A stretch of DNA of 64,000 nt from Streptomyces sp. 3214.6 (GCF_900129855.1 NZ_LT670819.1:3596001-3660000); one strand, 5' to 3'. Positions 33,563-42,553 are shown, counted from the first letter of the stretch. The notes: generated from the letters alone by a model not told the origin. Numbers and translations are program-made.

Positions 33563-33961
33563 TCAGCCGCCGCCCGCTTCGTGGCCGTCGTCTTCCTCGA
33601 CGGCGCCCGCGTGGCCGTACACCTTGAACGGGAAGTCGATCAGGCCCGGGAAGAGGACGGGGACGTACAGGGTGACGTCGGCCGTCACATAGTCGGTGCC
33701 GCCGCAGTCCACCTCGGCGTTCCCCTTCCACGCGTCCCCCAGCTTGGCCAGGCCCGCCTCCTGGCAGACGCCGGTCCGCTCCCCCGGAGGCGCCGCCGTG
33801 CCCGCCCGCACCGCCTCGTCGGCAGCATTCCCCGCGAGCGTGAAGGTGTACCCCACCAGGACGAACTGCCACACCACCACCAGCGTCACGATGATCAGCG
33901 GTGTCATACCGAGGAACTCGATGGTGACCTGGCCCCGGTCGCCGCCCCGAAGTCTCCTCAT
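33563..33961 (-). CDS. TadE-family pseudopilin 1
   Basis: 132 residues, same plan as its neighbour: prepilin-like G-QVTIEFLG (Glu at +5), hydrophobic helix (MTPLIIVTLVVVWQFVLVGYTF) and AGNAADEAVRAGTAA. Two Cys (GVCQEAG, VDCGG) lie in the extracytoplasmic part. The extreme C-terminus is acidic and Gly-rich (EEDDGHEAGGG). It lies 5 bp after the cpaE stop and overlaps nothing. Together with the 33163 gene and TadG it makes three pseudopilins in this locus. Confidence 0.86.
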   Translation of the reverse strand: MRRLRGGDRGQVTIEFLGMTPLIIVTLVVVWQFVLVGYTFTLAGNAADEAVRAGTAAPPGERTGVCQEAGLAKLGDAWKGNAEVDCGGTDYVTADVTLYVPVLFPGLIDFPFKVYGHAGAVEEDDGHEAGGG

Positions 33962-33966
33962 GGCGC

Positions 33967-35223
33967 TCACTCCCTCCGCCGCCGGAACCCGACCGTGCCC
34001 CGGTCCCCGCCCCGGGCCCGTCCTCCGCTCCTGCGCACCAGCGCGGCCTCGGGCCCTTTGACCAGTCCCAGCTCGCCGGCGAGCGCCCACAGGGCCTGGC
34101 GGACGGCGCCCTTGGCGTCGAGGGTGTCGACGCGGCCGGCGTCCACGGCGGCCTGGAGTTCCTTGAAGTTCGCGGGGACCGTCGTCGTGGCGAGGGCCGT
34201 GCCGGTGATCTTCTGGATGAGCGGAGGCTGGATCTCCGTACCGCGGCTGTGCCGGTTGACGACGACGGTCGTCTCCTCGGCCTTGCGGATCTGGAGCCGG
34301 TCCCACATGCGGACGGTGCGTTTGGCGCCGCGCACGGCGACCACGTCGGGGGTGGTGACAAGCAGCGCGCGGTCGGCGAGTTCGACGGCCGCCGCGCCCG
34401 CGCCGCCGAGCTGCGCGCCGCAGTCGACGACGACGACCTCGTAGCGGGAGCGCAGGGCACCGAGGATCTGGCGGGCGGCGCGGTCGGTGACCTCCTCGCC
34501 GCGTTCGCCCTCGCCGGGGGCGAGCAGCAGGGCCACGCCGCTGTCGTGGCGGAAGACGGCCTCGGCGAGGATGCGGGGCGAGATGTCGGCGATGGCGGCG
34601 AGGTCGACGACCGAGCGACGGAACTGGACGTCCAGGTAGGAGGCGATGTCGCCGGCCTGGAGGTCGAGGTCGACGAGCGCGGTGGGGCGACCGGACGCCT
34701 GGGCGGCGAGGGCGAGTTGGACGGCCGTGAGGGTCGCGCCCACGCCTCCCTTCGCGCCGCTGACGGTGACGACGGTGCCGCCGACGCCGGTGAACACGTC
34801 GCCGCCGTGCCCGAGATGGCGTCGTACGCCCACCGACCACTGGGCGACGGCCTGCACGCGGCTGGCGAGGTCCTCGTAGCTCAGCGGCAGGGTGACCAGG
34901 CCGCGGGCCCCGGAGTCCATGGCGGCGGCGAACAGGCCGGGGCCCGCGTCGGTGGTGACGAGGATGACGCCGATCGCCGGGAAGCGCAGGGCGACCTCGC
35001 GGACCAGCTCCAGCGCCGGTACGGGGCCGATGCGTTCGTGGACGACGACGACCTCGGGCAGCTCGTCGACCGACTCGGCGGCCAGCCGGGCGAGGGTGTC
35101 GACGAGCTGCGTGGAGTCGCCGACCGGGGCGACCGGTTCGGCGTCCGGGAGCTGGCTGAGCAGGGTGGTGAGGGAACGGACCGCGTCCGCGTCGCCGACG
35201 GCCGGGAGGATCCTCGTGGGCAT
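33967..35223 (-). CDS. cpaE: CpaE-like pilus localisation ATPase (MinD/ParA fold)
   Basis: 418 residues. A receiver-like N-terminal domain (about 1-135, ending DLASRVQAVAQW) is followed by a MinD/ParA ATPase domain from about 145. The P-loop reads SGAKGGVGATLTAVQLAL: the signature Lys is kept, but the second Lys of KGGVGKT is Ala. Switch regions are LVDLDLQAGDIASYLDV and VVVDCGAQLGGAG. CpaE proteins position the pilus machinery; Streptomyces copies are often labelled septum-site-determining. Coupled between cpaB and the first TadE. The tail is Arg/Gly-rich. Confidence 0.9.
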   Translation of the reverse strand: MPTRILPAVGDADAVRSLTTLLSQLPDAEPVAPVGDSTQLVDTLARLAAESVDELPEVVVVHERIGPVPALELVREVALRFPAIGVILVTTDAGPGLFAAAMDSGARGLVTLPLSYEDLASRVQAVAQWSVGVRRHLGHGGDVFTGVGGTVVTVSGAKGGVGATLTAVQLALAAQASGRPTALVDLDLQAGDIASYLDVQFRRSVVDLAAIADISPRILAEAVFRHDSGVALLLAPGEGERGEEVTDRAARQILGALRSRYEVVVVDCGAQLGGAGAAAVELADRALLVTTPDVVAVRGAKRTVRMWDRLQIRKAEETTVVVNRHSRGTEIQPPLIQKITGTALATTTVPANFKELQAAVDAGRVDTLDAKGAVRQALWALAGELGLVKGPEAALVRRSGGRARGGDRGTVGFRRRRE

Positions 35224-35236
35224 GGGCGGCGGCCTC

Positions 35237-35944
35237 TCACTTGTCCGTGGTGAGTTCGTACGTACGGTCCCGTTCGGGGACCGTGGTGTCGCCGCCGGGT
35301 GCGACGAGGGCGAGGCGGACGCGCTTGGCGAACGACTCGGCGTAGGTGAGACGCTGGGCGTCGAGGGTGGACAGCGCGAAGGTGATCGGGACCTGGTCGG
35401 TGGCCGACCGGCTCCGGTTGCTCTCGTCCGGGTCGAGGGCCTTGATCTGACCGACGTCGAGGACCCGGACGTTGGTCACGATGATCTTCGACTGGTCGGG
35501 GTCGGACGCGCGGGGGCCCTCGAAGGTGGCGTACACGTTGACGGTCGACCCCGGGTTGATCTTGCCGGCGACGCCGGTGGCCGCGTCGATCATGATGGCG
35601 ACCTCCTGCTGCCCCGGCTGCAGGGCGGGCTGGTCGACGATCATGTCGCTCTGCAGCAGCGAGCCCTTCTTCAGCGTCGTCACCGCGATCTTGTGGCGGA
35701 TGGCGGCGAGGTCGGTCACGGCGTTCTCCGACAGCCAGCGCTCCGGCATCTCTATCTTCTCGAACTGGTCCGCGCTCAGGGCGGTGTAGGGGGCCACGTC
35801 GGAGCGCAGCTCGTAGGCGGTGACCTCGGGGCCGACCTTGGACTTCACGTCGTCGATGACGGAGAGGACGCCGGCGAAGGCCGCGAGCGCGCACAACACC
35901 GACAGAAGCAGGAGAATCACGCCGCGGCGCTGACGGGAGTTCAT
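35237..35944 (-). CDS. cpaB: CpaB/RcpC-like Flp pilus assembly protein (SAF domain)
   Basis: 235 residues. An N-terminal TM anchor (GVILLLLSVLCALAAFAGVL) is followed by an SAF domain (about 45-110) with APYTALSADQFEKIEMPERWL and TTLKKGSLLQSDMIVDQPAL, then an RcpC/CpaB beta-domain with AIMIDAATGVAGKINPGSTVNVYATF. In Gram-negative Tad systems CpaB works with an outer-membrane secretin; here there is no secretin, so it probably acts between membrane and wall. 13 bp upstream of cpaE on the same strand. Confidence 0.9.
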   Translation of the reverse strand: MNSRQRRGVILLLLSVLCALAAFAGVLSVIDDVKSKVGPEVTAYELRSDVAPYTALSADQFEKIEMPERWLSENAVTDLAAIRHKIAVTTLKKGSLLQSDMIVDQPALQPGQQEVAIMIDAATGVAGKINPGSTVNVYATFEGPRASDPDQSKIIVTNVRVLDVGQIKALDPDESNRSRSATDQVPITFALSTLDAQRLTYAESFAKRVRLALVAPGGDTTVPERDRTYELTTDK

Positions 35945-35996
35945 GGGCCGTACAACCTCGTTGGGGGTCGGGTCGAGCGGACGGAAGGAGGCCTAC

Positions 35997-36041
35997 AGGT
36001 CAAGCAGGTCAAGCAGGTCAGGCAGGTCAGGCAGGTCAGGC
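35997..36041. repeat. Five tandem 9-bp repeats between cpaB and its upstream gene
   Basis: Two copies of AGGTCAAGC and three of AGGTCAGGC in an unbroken array, ending 4 bp from the stop of the zinc-ribbon gene. It occupies the 101-bp gap just before the cpaB leader, so it is transcribed with the pilus genes if they are one operon. Confidence 0.9.
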
Positions 36042-36045
36042 TTTC

Positions 36046-36981
36046 TCAGCCGCCCGCGGTGAGCGCGCGGGCGGGGCGGGCGGTGAGCTCGGAGGCGGGC
36101 GGCGGGGTCGCGGAGCAGAAGACGCAGCGGTCGCCGATGACGTCGATGCCGCACCAGTGGCAGACGCCCTGCCGCACCGACGTGACCAGTTGGTAGAGGA
36201 CCGAAAGGTCGGGCAGATAGCCGCAGAACTCGATCGCCTTGCCGGTGCCCCACCAGTCGGCGGACTCGGCGGGCAGGGCCGTCTCCCGCAGCCCCTGCGC
36301 CTTCCAGGCCGGGGCGAGGGTGTCGGTGACCCAGTCGGACTGCAACTGGCCGCGGGCGACGAGCATCCACGTGCCGAACTCGGGTCCGGGGAGTGTCACT
36401 TCGGGGCTCGCCTTCACCATCTCCGCCTGCGGATGCGCCAGCACACCGAACTGACTACCCGGAACCCACGACCTGGCATGCGACTTCAGGCCGACGACCG
36501 GAACCCGGTCGAGGCGGGCCACGGACCCGAGGAGCGCGCCCGCGTGGAGGTAGTGGGTGAGCAGCCGGCCCGCGGACGCGAGGACGCCGGGGCCGAGGTC
36601 GCAGGAGGCGAGCTGACGCAGCTGGCGGGCGAGGACGGCGACGGCGAGCGGGGGCAGTTCGGGACGGAACAGCGCGATGCGGTCGCTCTCCAGGAGGGAG
36701 CGGATGGTGTGCAGTCGCTGCTCCACGGCGGGGCGCACGGCCCGCGAGTACACGACGATCACATGCCCGTACTGTTCGAGGAGGGTCTGGACGGCGGCGA
36801 GGGCCCCCTCCAGCGGCTGCCGGTCGAGGTCGGCGAGGACGGCGGCGGGCAGGGTGCGCTCGTCCTGGGGCGGCAGCGCCAGGTCCGCTCCGGTCACGGC
36901 AATGGCAGTTGGCACGCGCAGCTCCCCGATTCCCGCGGTCCGGCCCACCGGCGTTACTCCGGTGCACCGGGATGACTTCAT
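36046..36981 (-). CDS. Conserved protein with C-terminal zinc ribbon, head of Tad locus
   Basis: 311 residues, no signal peptide. The N-terminal ~135 residues include DLALPPQDERTLPAAVLADL and VQTLLEQYGHVIVVYSRAVRP, suggesting an alpha/beta domain; the middle has long helices (VAVLARQLRQLASCDLGPGVLA). Near the end a CxxC-x8-CxxC pattern (CHWC and CVFC) forms a likely zinc ribbon, and the last 20 residues are Pro/Ala-rich. I do not recognise a named family. It directly precedes cpaB on the same strand and may be a regulatory or scaffolding factor for the pilus. The ATG at 36981 is the only good start seen; others further in are possible. Confidence 0.75.
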   Translation of the reverse strand: MKSSRCTGVTPVGRTAGIGELRVPTAIAVTGADLALPPQDERTLPAAVLADLDRQPLEGALAAVQTLLEQYGHVIVVYSRAVRPAVEQRLHTIRSLLESDRIALFRPELPPLAVAVLARQLRQLASCDLGPGVLASAGRLLTHYLHAGALLGSVARLDRVPVVGLKSHARSWVPGSQFGVLAHPQAEMVKASPEVTLPGPEFGTWMLVARGQLQSDWVTDTLAPAWKAQGLRETALPAESADWWGTGKAIEFCGYLPDLSVLYQLVTSVRQGVCHWCGIDVIGDRCVFCSATPPPASELTARPARALTAGG

Positions 36982-37119
36982 TGCGTGACTACCTCAGCAC
37001 TGTATCCACGCCCCTGTGGCCGGAGAACAGCTTTCCGTAACCGGTAGCCAACTGTTCTTTTCGTAAGTCCGGCCAAACCAGGGCAGGTTGCGCACACGAG
37101 CCCTCCACAAGCGGACCCC

Positions 37120-37146
37120 TTGACAACAGAATTGGTCTGGACCAAC
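37120..37146 (+). promoter_or_regulatory. Chitinase promoter with DasR-responsive (dre) site
   Basis: A consensus -35 TTGACA (37120-37125) overlaps nothing else. The palindrome ATTGGTCTGGACCAAC (37131-37146) lies in the spacer and over the expected -10. It matches the dre consensus A(C/G)TGGTCTAGACCA(C/G)T in all but a few edge and centre bases. DasR represses chitin and GlcNAc genes and is released by GlcN-6-P, so this gene should be induced when chitin is used. A -10 17 bp away (CAACTT) would put the transcription start close to 37155. Confidence 0.85.
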
Positions 37147-37154
37147 TTGTTGTC

Positions 37155-38864
37155 ATGTCCCCACACAAAGGCATGACCCCACACAGACGATGGACACGGC
37201 TCTGGGCGGGAGCGGCGACCGCCGCCCTGGCCCTCTCCCTGACGGGCGCGGCTCAGGCGTCCGCCGCGGACCTGAACAACGCGAAGAACGCCGGCTTCGA
37301 GTCCGGCCTGACCGACTGGACCTGCTCGGCGGGCAGCGGTACGACCGTCCCCTCCCCCGTGCACGGCGGCGCGGCGGCGCTGAAGGCGACCCCGGCCGGT
37401 CAGGACAACGCCCAGTGCACCCAGAAGGTGGCCGTGCGCCCCAACTCGACGTACACGCTGAGCGCGTGGGTTCAGGGCGGCTATGCCTACCTGGGCGTGA
37501 CGGGCACGGGCACGACGGACGTCTCGACCTGGACCCCGGACGCGCCGTCCTGGAAACAACTCTCGACCACCTTCACCACCGGCGCGTCCACGACCTCGGT
37601 GACGGTGTACACGCACGGCTGGTACGGCCAGCAGCCCTACTACGCGGACGACGTCTCGGTCTACGGCCCCGACGGCGGCGGTGGCGGCGACCCGGCCCCG
37701 ACGATCCCGTCCGCACCGGCCGGCCTGACCGTGTCCGGCACGACCTCCTCGTCGGTGTCCCTGTCCTGGTCCGCGGTGTCCAACGCGACGGGCTACAACG
37801 TCTACCGGGGCGGTACGAAGGTCACGTCGGTGACCGGCGCCTCGGCGACGCTGACCGGCCTCACGGCGTCGACGTCGTACAGCTTCCAGGTGACGGCGAC
37901 GAACGCGGCCGGCGAATCCGCGAAGTCGACGGCGGTGACGGGCACGACGACCTCCGGCACCGGGAGCGGGGGCGGCTCCCTGCCCAAGCACGCGGTGACC
38001 GGATACTGGCAGAACTTCAACAACGGGGCGCGGGTGCAACGCATTTCGGATGTGTCGTCCCAGTACGACATCATCGCGGTGGCCTTCGCGGACGCGACGA
38101 CGACCCCGGGCGCGGTCACCTTCAACCTGGACTCGGCCGGCCTGGGCGGCTACACGGTGGACCAGTTCAAGGCGGACATCAAGGCGAAGCAGGCGGCCGG
38201 CAAGAAGGTCATCCTGTCGGTGGGCGGCCAGAACGGCACCGTCTCGGTGAGTGACGGGACCTCCTCGACGAACTTCGCGAACTCCGTGTACACCCTGATG
38301 CAGACGTACGGCTTCGACGGCGTCGACATCGACCTGGAGAACGGCCTCAACGCGACGTACATGAGCCAGGCGCTGCGAACGCTCTCAGGGAAGGCGGGAC
38401 CGGGTCTGATCCTGACGATGGCCCCACAGACGATCGACATGCAGTCGACGTCGAATACCTACTTCCGGACCGCGCTGAACGTGAAGGACATCCTCACGGT
38501 CGTCAACATGCAGTACTACAACAGCGGTTCGATGCTGGGCTGCGACGGCAAGGTGTACAGCCAGGGCTCCGTGGACTTCCTCACCGCCCTCGCCTGCATC
38601 CAACTGGAGGGCGGCCTCTCCCCGTCCCAGGTCGGCCTCGGCCTCCCGGCCTCGACGAGCGGCGCGGGCAGCGGATACGTCTCACCGACGGTGGTCAACA
38701 ACGCCCTCGACTGCCTCACGAAGGGCACGGCCTGCGGCTCCTTCAAACCGTCGAAGACCTACCCCACCCTCCGAGGCGCGATGACCTGGTCGACGAACTG
38801 GGACGCGACGGCGGGCAACGCCTGGTCGTCGGCGGTGGGACCGCACGTGCACGGGTTGCCGTAA
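37155..38864 (+). CDS. Secreted GH18 chitinase with CBM and FN3 domains
   Basis: 569 residues. A signal peptide (about 1-38, ending AQASA) is followed by a carbohydrate-binding module of the CenC/CBM4-16 type (about 40-170), a Gly-rich linker, an FN3 domain (about 185-265) and a GH18 catalytic domain (about 275-565). The catalytic motif is YGFDGVDIDLENG, matching DxxDxDxE, and the domain opens with KHAVTGYWQNFNNG. It hydrolyses chitin outside the cell. ATG 37155 sits at the expected transcription start (possible leaderless mRNA); ATG 37173 follows an AAAGG and gives a neater signal peptide. Regulated by the dre site upstream. Confidence 0.94.
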   Translation: MSPHKGMTPHRRWTRLWAGAATAALALSLTGAAQASAADLNNAKNAGFESGLTDWTCSAGSGTTVPSPVHGGAAALKATPAGQDNAQCTQKVAVRPNSTYTLSAWVQGGYAYLGVTGTGTTDVSTWTPDAPSWKQLSTTFTTGASTTSVTVYTHGWYGQQPYYADDVSVYGPDGGGGGDPAPTIPSAPAGLTVSGTTSSSVSLSWSAVSNATGYNVYRGGTKVTSVTGASATLTGLTASTSYSFQVTATNAAGESAKSTAVTGTTTSGTGSGGGSLPKHAVTGYWQNFNNGARVQRISDVSSQYDIIAVAFADATTTPGAVTFNLDSAGLGGYTVDQFKADIKAKQAAGKKVILSVGGQNGTVSVSDGTSSTNFANSVYTLMQTYGFDGVDIDLENGLNATYMSQALRTLSGKAGPGLILTMAPQTIDMQSTSNTYFRTALNVKDILTVVNMQYYNSGSMLGCDGKVYSQGSVDFLTALACIQLEGGLSPSQVGLGLPASTSGAGSGYVSPTVVNNALDCLTKGTACGSFKPSKTYPTLRGAMTWSTNWDATAGNAWSSAVGPHVHGLP

Positions 38865-38918
38865 TTCCGTGGGGGTGGATGGCCTGACACCGCGTTGCGT
38901 TCCGTGACCGGACTGGCC

Positions 38919-41900
38919 CTAAGAGTCGGGCGCATCGACAATGCGGCGGTACTCCGCCTCGGCCCATGCCGACAGGCCGTGGGCGCCGCGCGTCCCGGAC
39001 AGGGATCGCGCCTGTTCGAGCTGGTCCAGAGCATCCGGCCTGCGCTCGGACGACGCGGCCAGCGCGAGGCCGGCCTGTATGCGCGCGAGTGCTTCGTAGA
39101 GCGGCATACGGCAGGTGCGGAACACCTCGGCGGCCTCCTGTGCGAACCGCGCCGCGACCGCGGGGTCCTGCCGGGCGAGGTGGAGCTCGGCGCGGGAGAG
39201 CGCGATGAAGGCCCGCTGGTGGTGTGGTCCGTCAGGCCTGGCCGCGCAGGCCGCCCGATCCGTCCAGGTGCCGGCGGCGGCGAGGTCGCCCCTGGCCAGC
39301 TCCGCCCTGGTCAGCAGCCCGAACCACAGAGCGCGCGTGGGAGCTTCGAACCTGGGCAGGTCAGGGCCGCCGCCTGCCCGGGTGACCGTGCGGACGCAGC
39401 CGTCCGGGTCACCGTTGAAGAGCATGGCCTGGCCGAGAATCCCGAGCGCAACCGATCTGACCCGTCCGGGCTCGCAGTCGTCGGCCGTGTGCAGTGAGGT
39501 CACCAGCTTCTCGAAGAGGGAATCGTCCGTGGCGTAGTCCCCTCGCCACAGACGAGTGGCGGCGAGCACACCGGCGGCGAAGGAGGACGCCTCTTCGCTG
39601 CCGACCATCGACGCGGCCTCCAGCGCCTCCTCCGCGCATCTGCTCGCTTCGTCCAGGTCTCCGAGGAGCAGGTGGACGTGCGCGGAGGCGGCGAACAGAT
39701 CGCTGAGCAACAGGCTGTTGCCGGTACGGCGGGACAACTCGAGTCCCTGGTCGAGATGGCGCAGGGCCGAGTCGTGGCGGGCGTGCAGCAGTTCCGTCCA
39801 GCCGATCACGGAAAGGGCCTCGATGTACTCCGGCTGTTCGCTCTGCGCTCCGCCGAGGGACTCGAGCAGTCGGGTGAGGTGGGCGTGGGAGCGGGCGTTT
39901 TCGCCGGTCGAGGCGTACGCGAGCGCCAGCAGCGCTCGGGCCATGGCGAGCCGCGGGGGGTCTCCCGCTCTCTCCGCCGAGGCAAGTGCCCGTTCGCTCC
40001 AGCGGACCGCCGTGGAGAACTCGTCCGTGCGCTGGGCGATGGCGGCGAGCGCCATCTCCAGCTCCGCGACGTCGTGGTCCGACCGGCCGTCCCGGTCCTC
40101 CAACTCCCGGAGCAGCAAGCGCATTGCCTGCTGATAGTCGCCGAGCATCCACTCCATCGTGGCCTGGGAGACGACGACCCGGACCCGTATGTCCCCCGCC
40201 TGAGGAGGAAGCAGTAAGGCCGTGGCACGCAGCAGGTCACGACTTTCTCGCAGCCGTCCGACCGCGCCGAGCGCGCTGGCCCTCTGGAACCACAGATCCG
40301 GCCGGAGGCGGCCCTCGTCGCCCAGCAGCCGGAGGGCCTCCTGTGTCCACTGCGCGGCGGTGGCCGGAGCGATGGTCAGCACGTCGCGGGCAGCCTCCGC
40401 CAGCAGCTCCGCGGCCTCCTCGTCACCCGGATGCGCCGATCGCTGGACGTGCGAGGCCTGGGCGGACGACGAGGCCCCGCGCGCCGCCAGGCACCGCGCG
40501 GCACGGCCGTGCGCGCTGATCAGCCAGCCGGCGCCCGCTCCTTCGTAGACGGCGGCACGCACGAGCGGATGGCGGAAACCGAACTGGCCCGGGGCTCCCA
40601 CGGGCCGCACCAGGTCGTGTTCGGTGAGTTCGTCGAGGGCTGCCAGCGTGCGGGCCTGATCGGACCCGGCGACGTCCGCGACCAACGTGACCGAGAAGGA
40701 GTCGCCGAGAACCGCGGCCGCTCGCGCGCAGAGCCGCGCCGACTCCGACAGACCCTGTAACTCCGCCAGGAGCGAGTCCCGCACGGGTCGGGGCACGTCT
40801 CTCATGGAGGCTGCCGGATCCAACGGGACGGCCACCGCGAGCTGCTCGGAGGGCATCCGGGTCAGCGCTTCCAGGTAGAACGGATTGCCGCCGCTGACGT
40901 CATACAGCTGTCGCCAGCGCCCTGGGCCCATGTCGGCTGCGAACAGTCGCGCCGCGTCCGTGAACGAAAGGGGAGTCAGCTCCACGCGGGACACTCGGCT
41001 GTCCGCTCCGGCCCGGCTCAGAGCCGCCGACAGACGAGGCGGAATCTGCCGAGGACGGTGGGCAAGCGCGAGCAGCACCCGTGCCTTCGGCGGATGCCGT
41101 ATCAGGTGGTCGATCAACTCGGCGGTCGCGTCGTCCGCCCAGTGCAGATCGTCCAGGCTGAGTACGAGCCCCTGGCCACCCGCGCCCACGGCTTCCAGCA
41201 ACGACCGCACTGCCCGGTGCAACCAGTACCGCTCGGCCCGCACCGGCCCCGCCGCCACGCCGTGGTCCCACAAGGCGGGAAAGACGGCGGCCAGTTGACG
41301 CACGGCTGCCTTCGGCAGCGCCTCCACAGGGTTCTCGCGCGGGGCCGCGGAAGCGAGGTGGTCGTCCAGCGCGTCCACGAAGGCGCCGTACGGAGCCTGA
41401 TCGAACTGCACGCTGCGCCCGGTCAGCACCAGCAGCCCACGCCGCCTCGCCCGCTCGCCGAGTTCGGCGAGCAGTCGCGTCTTGCCGATACCCGGTTCCC
41501 CGGCGAGCTCCACCACGTGTGCCTGGACGCCGGACTCACCAGTGGTCACGTCCTCAAGGGCGCGGTCGAGCACCGCCACCTCTTCGTCACGTCCCACCAG
41601 CCGGCCCAGCGGACCCATTCGGCCGCCCGTCGCGGGACGCGTCTCGACGGCGGCGGGCACCGCTGAGGGGCGGGCGCCTCCCGAACCCTCGTGGCGGTCG
41701 GCCCGGCCGGGGCCGGTTTCCTCACCGCGGAGGATCGCCTGATGCAGCCGCTGCACATCGGGTCCCGGCTCAGTGCCGAGTTCCTCGGCCAGCCGCTCCC
41801 GTAGGGCGGCGAAACAGGCCAGAGCTTCCGGGCCGCGTCCGCAGATGTGCAGCGCCCTCATCAACGCCGCGGCGAGCGGTTCGACCAGCGGGTGCTCGGC

Positions 41901-42485
41901 GACCAGATCGGGCAGCCGACCGACCACCGCCGCATGGTTGCCCGCTTCCAGCTCGCAGTGGGCCCAGGCGACCAGCGCGGCGAGGTACTCCTGCTTCCAG
42001 CTTTCCCGGGCCCGGACCGCCCAGGGCCCGGGTAGCCCGGCCATGGGTTCTCCCCGCCACAACGCACACGCCTGACGCAGCGCCAACGCGCGCTCCCCGT
42101 CCGTGCGGGCAAATCCGCGGGCCTGCTCGACCAGATGCCGGAACCGATGCAAGTCCACCTGGTCGGGGGCCACGTCGAGCAGGTATCCGTCGGCGCGGCG
42201 CAGGACACGCGGCGACGCGGTGGGGTCACCGTGCTCGGGAACCGGGGCGCCCGGCTTCACCTCCAGGAGCCGACGGATCCGGGCGATGTGCGCATAGAGC
42301 GAGGCGCGGGCCTCGGCAGGCGGATGCTCACCCCACAGCCGGTCGACCAGCGCGTCGATCGGGACCGGCCGGCCGGCATCTGCCAGCAGGAAGGCAAGCA
42401 CGGCCCGCCGCTGCGGCGGGCCGGGCTCCACGGCTCGGCCGGCCACCCGCAGCTCCAACGGACCCAGCAGTCGAAAATCCGTCAT
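38919..42485 (-). CDS. AfsR-like SARP regulator with AAA and TPR domains
   Basis: 1188 residues from the ATG at 42485, where the domain begins (MTDFRLLGPLELRVAGRAVE). The SARP winged-helix DNA-binding domain covers about 1-95 and the bacterial transcriptional activation (BTAD) domain about 100-250. A P-loop ATPase (about 295-560) has Walker A LAGEPGIGKTRLLAEL and Walker B-like LVLSLDDLHWADD. The rest is a TPR-like helical array (600-1180). No LuxR helix-turn-helix is present. AfsR-type proteins bind heptamer direct repeats and recruit RNA polymerase to antibiotic, development or stress genes. It is divergent from the small secreted protein gene; SARP-type repeats lie between them. Confidence 0.92.
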   Translation of the reverse strand: MTDFRLLGPLELRVAGRAVEPGPPQRRAVLAFLLADAGRPVPIDALVDRLWGEHPPAEARASLYAHIARIRRLLEVKPGAPVPEHGDPTASPRVLRRADGYLLDVAPDQVDLHRFRHLVEQARGFARTDGERALALRQACALWRGEPMAGLPGPWAVRARESWKQEYLAALVAWAHCELEAGNHAAVVGRLPDLVAEHPLVEPLAAALMRALHICGRGPEALACFAALRERLAEELGTEPGPDVQRLHQAILRGEETGPGRADRHEGSGGARPSAVPAAVETRPATGGRMGPLGRLVGRDEEVAVLDRALEDVTTGESGVQAHVVELAGEPGIGKTRLLAELGERARRRGLLVLTGRSVQFDQAPYGAFVDALDDHLASAAPRENPVEALPKAAVRQLAAVFPALWDHGVAAGPVRAERYWLHRAVRSLLEAVGAGGQGLVLSLDDLHWADDATAELIDHLIRHPPKARVLLALAHRPRQIPPRLSAALSRAGADSRVSRVELTPLSFTDAARLFAADMGPGRWRQLYDVSGGNPFYLEALTRMPSEQLAVAVPLDPAASMRDVPRPVRDSLLAELQGLSESARLCARAAAVLGDSFSVTLVADVAGSDQARTLAALDELTEHDLVRPVGAPGQFGFRHPLVRAAVYEGAGAGWLISAHGRAARCLAARGASSSAQASHVQRSAHPGDEEAAELLAEAARDVLTIAPATAAQWTQEALRLLGDEGRLRPDLWFQRASALGAVGRLRESRDLLRATALLLPPQAGDIRVRVVVSQATMEWMLGDYQQAMRLLLRELEDRDGRSDHDVAELEMALAAIAQRTDEFSTAVRWSERALASAERAGDPPRLAMARALLALAYASTGENARSHAHLTRLLESLGGAQSEQPEYIEALSVIGWTELLHARHDSALRHLDQGLELSRRTGNSLLLSDLFAASAHVHLLLGDLDEASRCAEEALEAASMVGSEEASSFAAGVLAATRLWRGDYATDDSLFEKLVTSLHTADDCEPGRVRSVALGILGQAMLFNGDPDGCVRTVTRAGGGPDLPRFEAPTRALWFGLLTRAELARGDLAAAGTWTDRAACAARPDGPHHQRAFIALSRAELHLARQDPAVAARFAQEAAEVFRTCRMPLYEALARIQAGLALAASSERRPDALDQLEQARSLSGTRGAHGLSAWAEAEYRRIVDAPDS

Positions 42486-42553
42486 GCCAACCCGTCTGAT
42501 CGCTTCACTCCCCCACCTCGGGTGCGGATCCATCACAGCAGGCGTGTGCGGGG

